A stretch of DNA of 6,509 bases, from positions 1 to 6,509 of the forward strand of contig CAJOQW010000052.1 in the NCBI GenBank assembly GCA_905236955.1, written 5' to 3'. The notes under the pieces were generated by a model. The model had not been told where the DNA came from and searched no databases. It saw only the letters and a list, made by a program, of their open reading frames with translations. Each line of letters opens with the position of its first letter. The stretch's first letter is position 1. Origin of the DNA: an uncultured Bacteroidales bacterium. Its GTDB lineage: Bacteria; Bacteroidota; Bacteroidia; Bacteroidales; UBA932. Shown here one piece after another: positions 5,597 through 6,509 of the stretch. The position numbers and the translations under genes are program-made.

Positions 5597-6508
5597 CTAT
5601 TTGGTGTTGATTAATTTATCCAGTATTCCGTTGACGAAGGAACGGCTTTCCGGAGTGGAATAATACTTTGAGATTTCGACATATTCGTTGATGGTGACCC
5701 CCGATGGGAGTTCCGGGAACGCGGCATTTTCCGCCAGCCCCGCCACTATCAGCGCAAGGTCCGTAGAGCAGATGCGGCTCCTATCCCATTTTGGGGTGAT
5801 TCCGGCGATTCGCGACACATAGTCGTCGTAATTGGCAAATGCGGTACGGATGAGTTTGAACACAAAGGCCTTGTCGCTTTCCGTCTTGTCGGAAAGGTCG
5901 CTCATGTACAGCGGAAGGAGGGACCACGGCTTGCCGCGGCCCAGCTCATCCATGGTGCGGCAGCACCAGATGAGGGCGTACGGGAGGTCGTCATTCCACC
6001 ATATGCGCATGTCTTCCAGGATGTCTTCGAGTTCGGCATTGTCCTCGAATTCATTCTCGAAGATATTCTTCCAAAGGGCGGCGTCCTCCTTGAGGCCGCA
6101 TTCGGCGGAAGCCATATATGCCTTGTAGTAGTCGCGGGTGCGGAGGGTGTCGTAGAGATGCCTGAGGAAGACGTCGTACTGGTCCCAGGAGAACTTCTTC
6201 CGGCCGACTATCCTGGTGAAGTCGGGATCGGCCGCAAACAGGGCCGCTATGCGGTTTTCGGCGAACTTGAGGTTGGGGTTGCGCTCCTCCTCCGTGGGGT
6301 TGAACTTTCCCCTGGCGGCCTCGATACGGCTCCTGGCTTCGTCCGTAAGGGCCTTGGTGACAGCCAGCATGAACAGCCATAGATCCCTGGTGGATTCACA
6401 CGAAAGTTCCAGTTGGCCTTCGCCTTCCTTCAACGTCATCGACGGGTTCTCCGTCCTCGAATAAATGACCTTGAACGCCTTGATTCGGAGAATTCTTCGG
6501 TTGAGCAT
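5597..6508 (-). CDS. nusB: NusB family transcription antitermination factor (long Bacteroidota form)
   Basis: The 303-residue product carries a NusB RNA-binding domain at its C-terminus (about residues 212-303). The most recognisable stretch is 270-297, with the motifs VTINEYVEISKYYSTPE and FVNGILDKL, which is the conserved end of NusB. Known role of the family: NusB binds boxA RNA together with NusE (S10) and supports antitermination on rRNA operons. The protein is about twice the length of E. coli NusB (about 140 aa). The extra N-terminal half (about 1-200) is helical in appearance and rich in charged and aromatic residues; long NusB proteins are usual in Bacteroidota. The start MLNRRILRIK fits the family N-terminus, so the gene looks complete although its ATG lies one base from the window edge; its promoter is outside. 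It is followed by yajC after only 2 bases, so the two are surely co-transcribed. Confidence 0.93.
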   Translation of the reverse strand: MLNRRILRIKAFKVIYSRTENPSMTLKEGEGQLELSCESTRDLWLFMLAVTKALTDEARSRIEAARGKFNPTEEERNPNLKFAENRIAALFAADPDFTRIVGRKKFSWDQYDVFLRHLYDTLRTRDYYKAYMASAECGLKEDAALWKNIFENEFEDNAELEDILEDMRIWWNDDLPYALIWCCRTMDELGRGKPWSLLPLYMSDLSDKTESDKAFVFKLIRTAFANYDDYVSRIAGITPKWDRSRICSTDLALIVAGLAENAAFPELPSGVTINEYVEISKYYSTPESRSFVNGILDKLINTK

Positions 6509-6509
6509 C

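Noticed and set aside
5142..5663. Plus-strand open frame of 173 codons with Leu-rich and His/Glu-rich stretches opposite yajC
   Set aside because: The apparent hydrophobic and His-rich segments are the complement of the YajC linker, helix and charged region; no start context or conserved family is visible.

Overview
The window is one compact block of seven protein-coding genes, all on the minus strand. Read from right to left the order is nusB, yajC, a ybbR-type gene, coaE fused to a DUF5606 domain, rimO, a PlsC-type O-acyltransferase (glsA-like) and a GNAT-type N-acyltransferase (glsB-like). Gene content, the long NusB (303 aa), the DUF5606 domain, the absence of clear Shine-Dalgarno sequences and the glycine-lipid-type acyltransferase pair all point to the phylum Bacteroidota, most likely order Bacteroidales. 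The DNA looks moderately GC-rich, which would suit an Alistipes/Rikenellaceae-like or uncultured gut Bacteroidales lineage better than Bacteroides itself; that last step is inference.

Layout: nusB (5597-6508) starts one base from the right edge and looks complete. yajC (5211-5594) follows after 2 bases, ybbR (4271-5200) after 10 bases. coaE-DUF5606 (3331-4278) overlaps ybbR by 8 bases, and rimO (2030-3331) overlaps coaE-DUF5606 by 1 base (TGATG). A 15-base AT-rich gap holds a possible Bacteroidota -7 promoter element before glsA (1181-2014). glsB (100-1176) follows after 4 bases. A modest hairpin with a U-rich tail (69-94) lies just after the glsB stop and could end transcription. The last 60 bases hold a strong GC hairpin and no gene I can support.

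Functionally this is a housekeeping operon: transcription antitermination (NusB), Sec translocon accessory (YajC), an envelope-anchored YbbR protein, the last step of coenzyme A synthesis (CoaE), and modification of ribosomal protein S12 (RimO). It is followed by a two-gene lipid module resembling the B. thetaiotaomicron GlsA/GlsB pair, which makes acyloxyacyl-glycine lipids. The spacing suggests co-transcription, possibly with a second promoter for the lipid genes.

I see no mobile element, CRISPR array, RNA gene or defence system. The most unusual point is the in-frame fusion of CoaE to DUF5606, together with a divergent CoaE domain (YP in place of the usual HP, shortened lid segment). I did not find a clearly new biological system.
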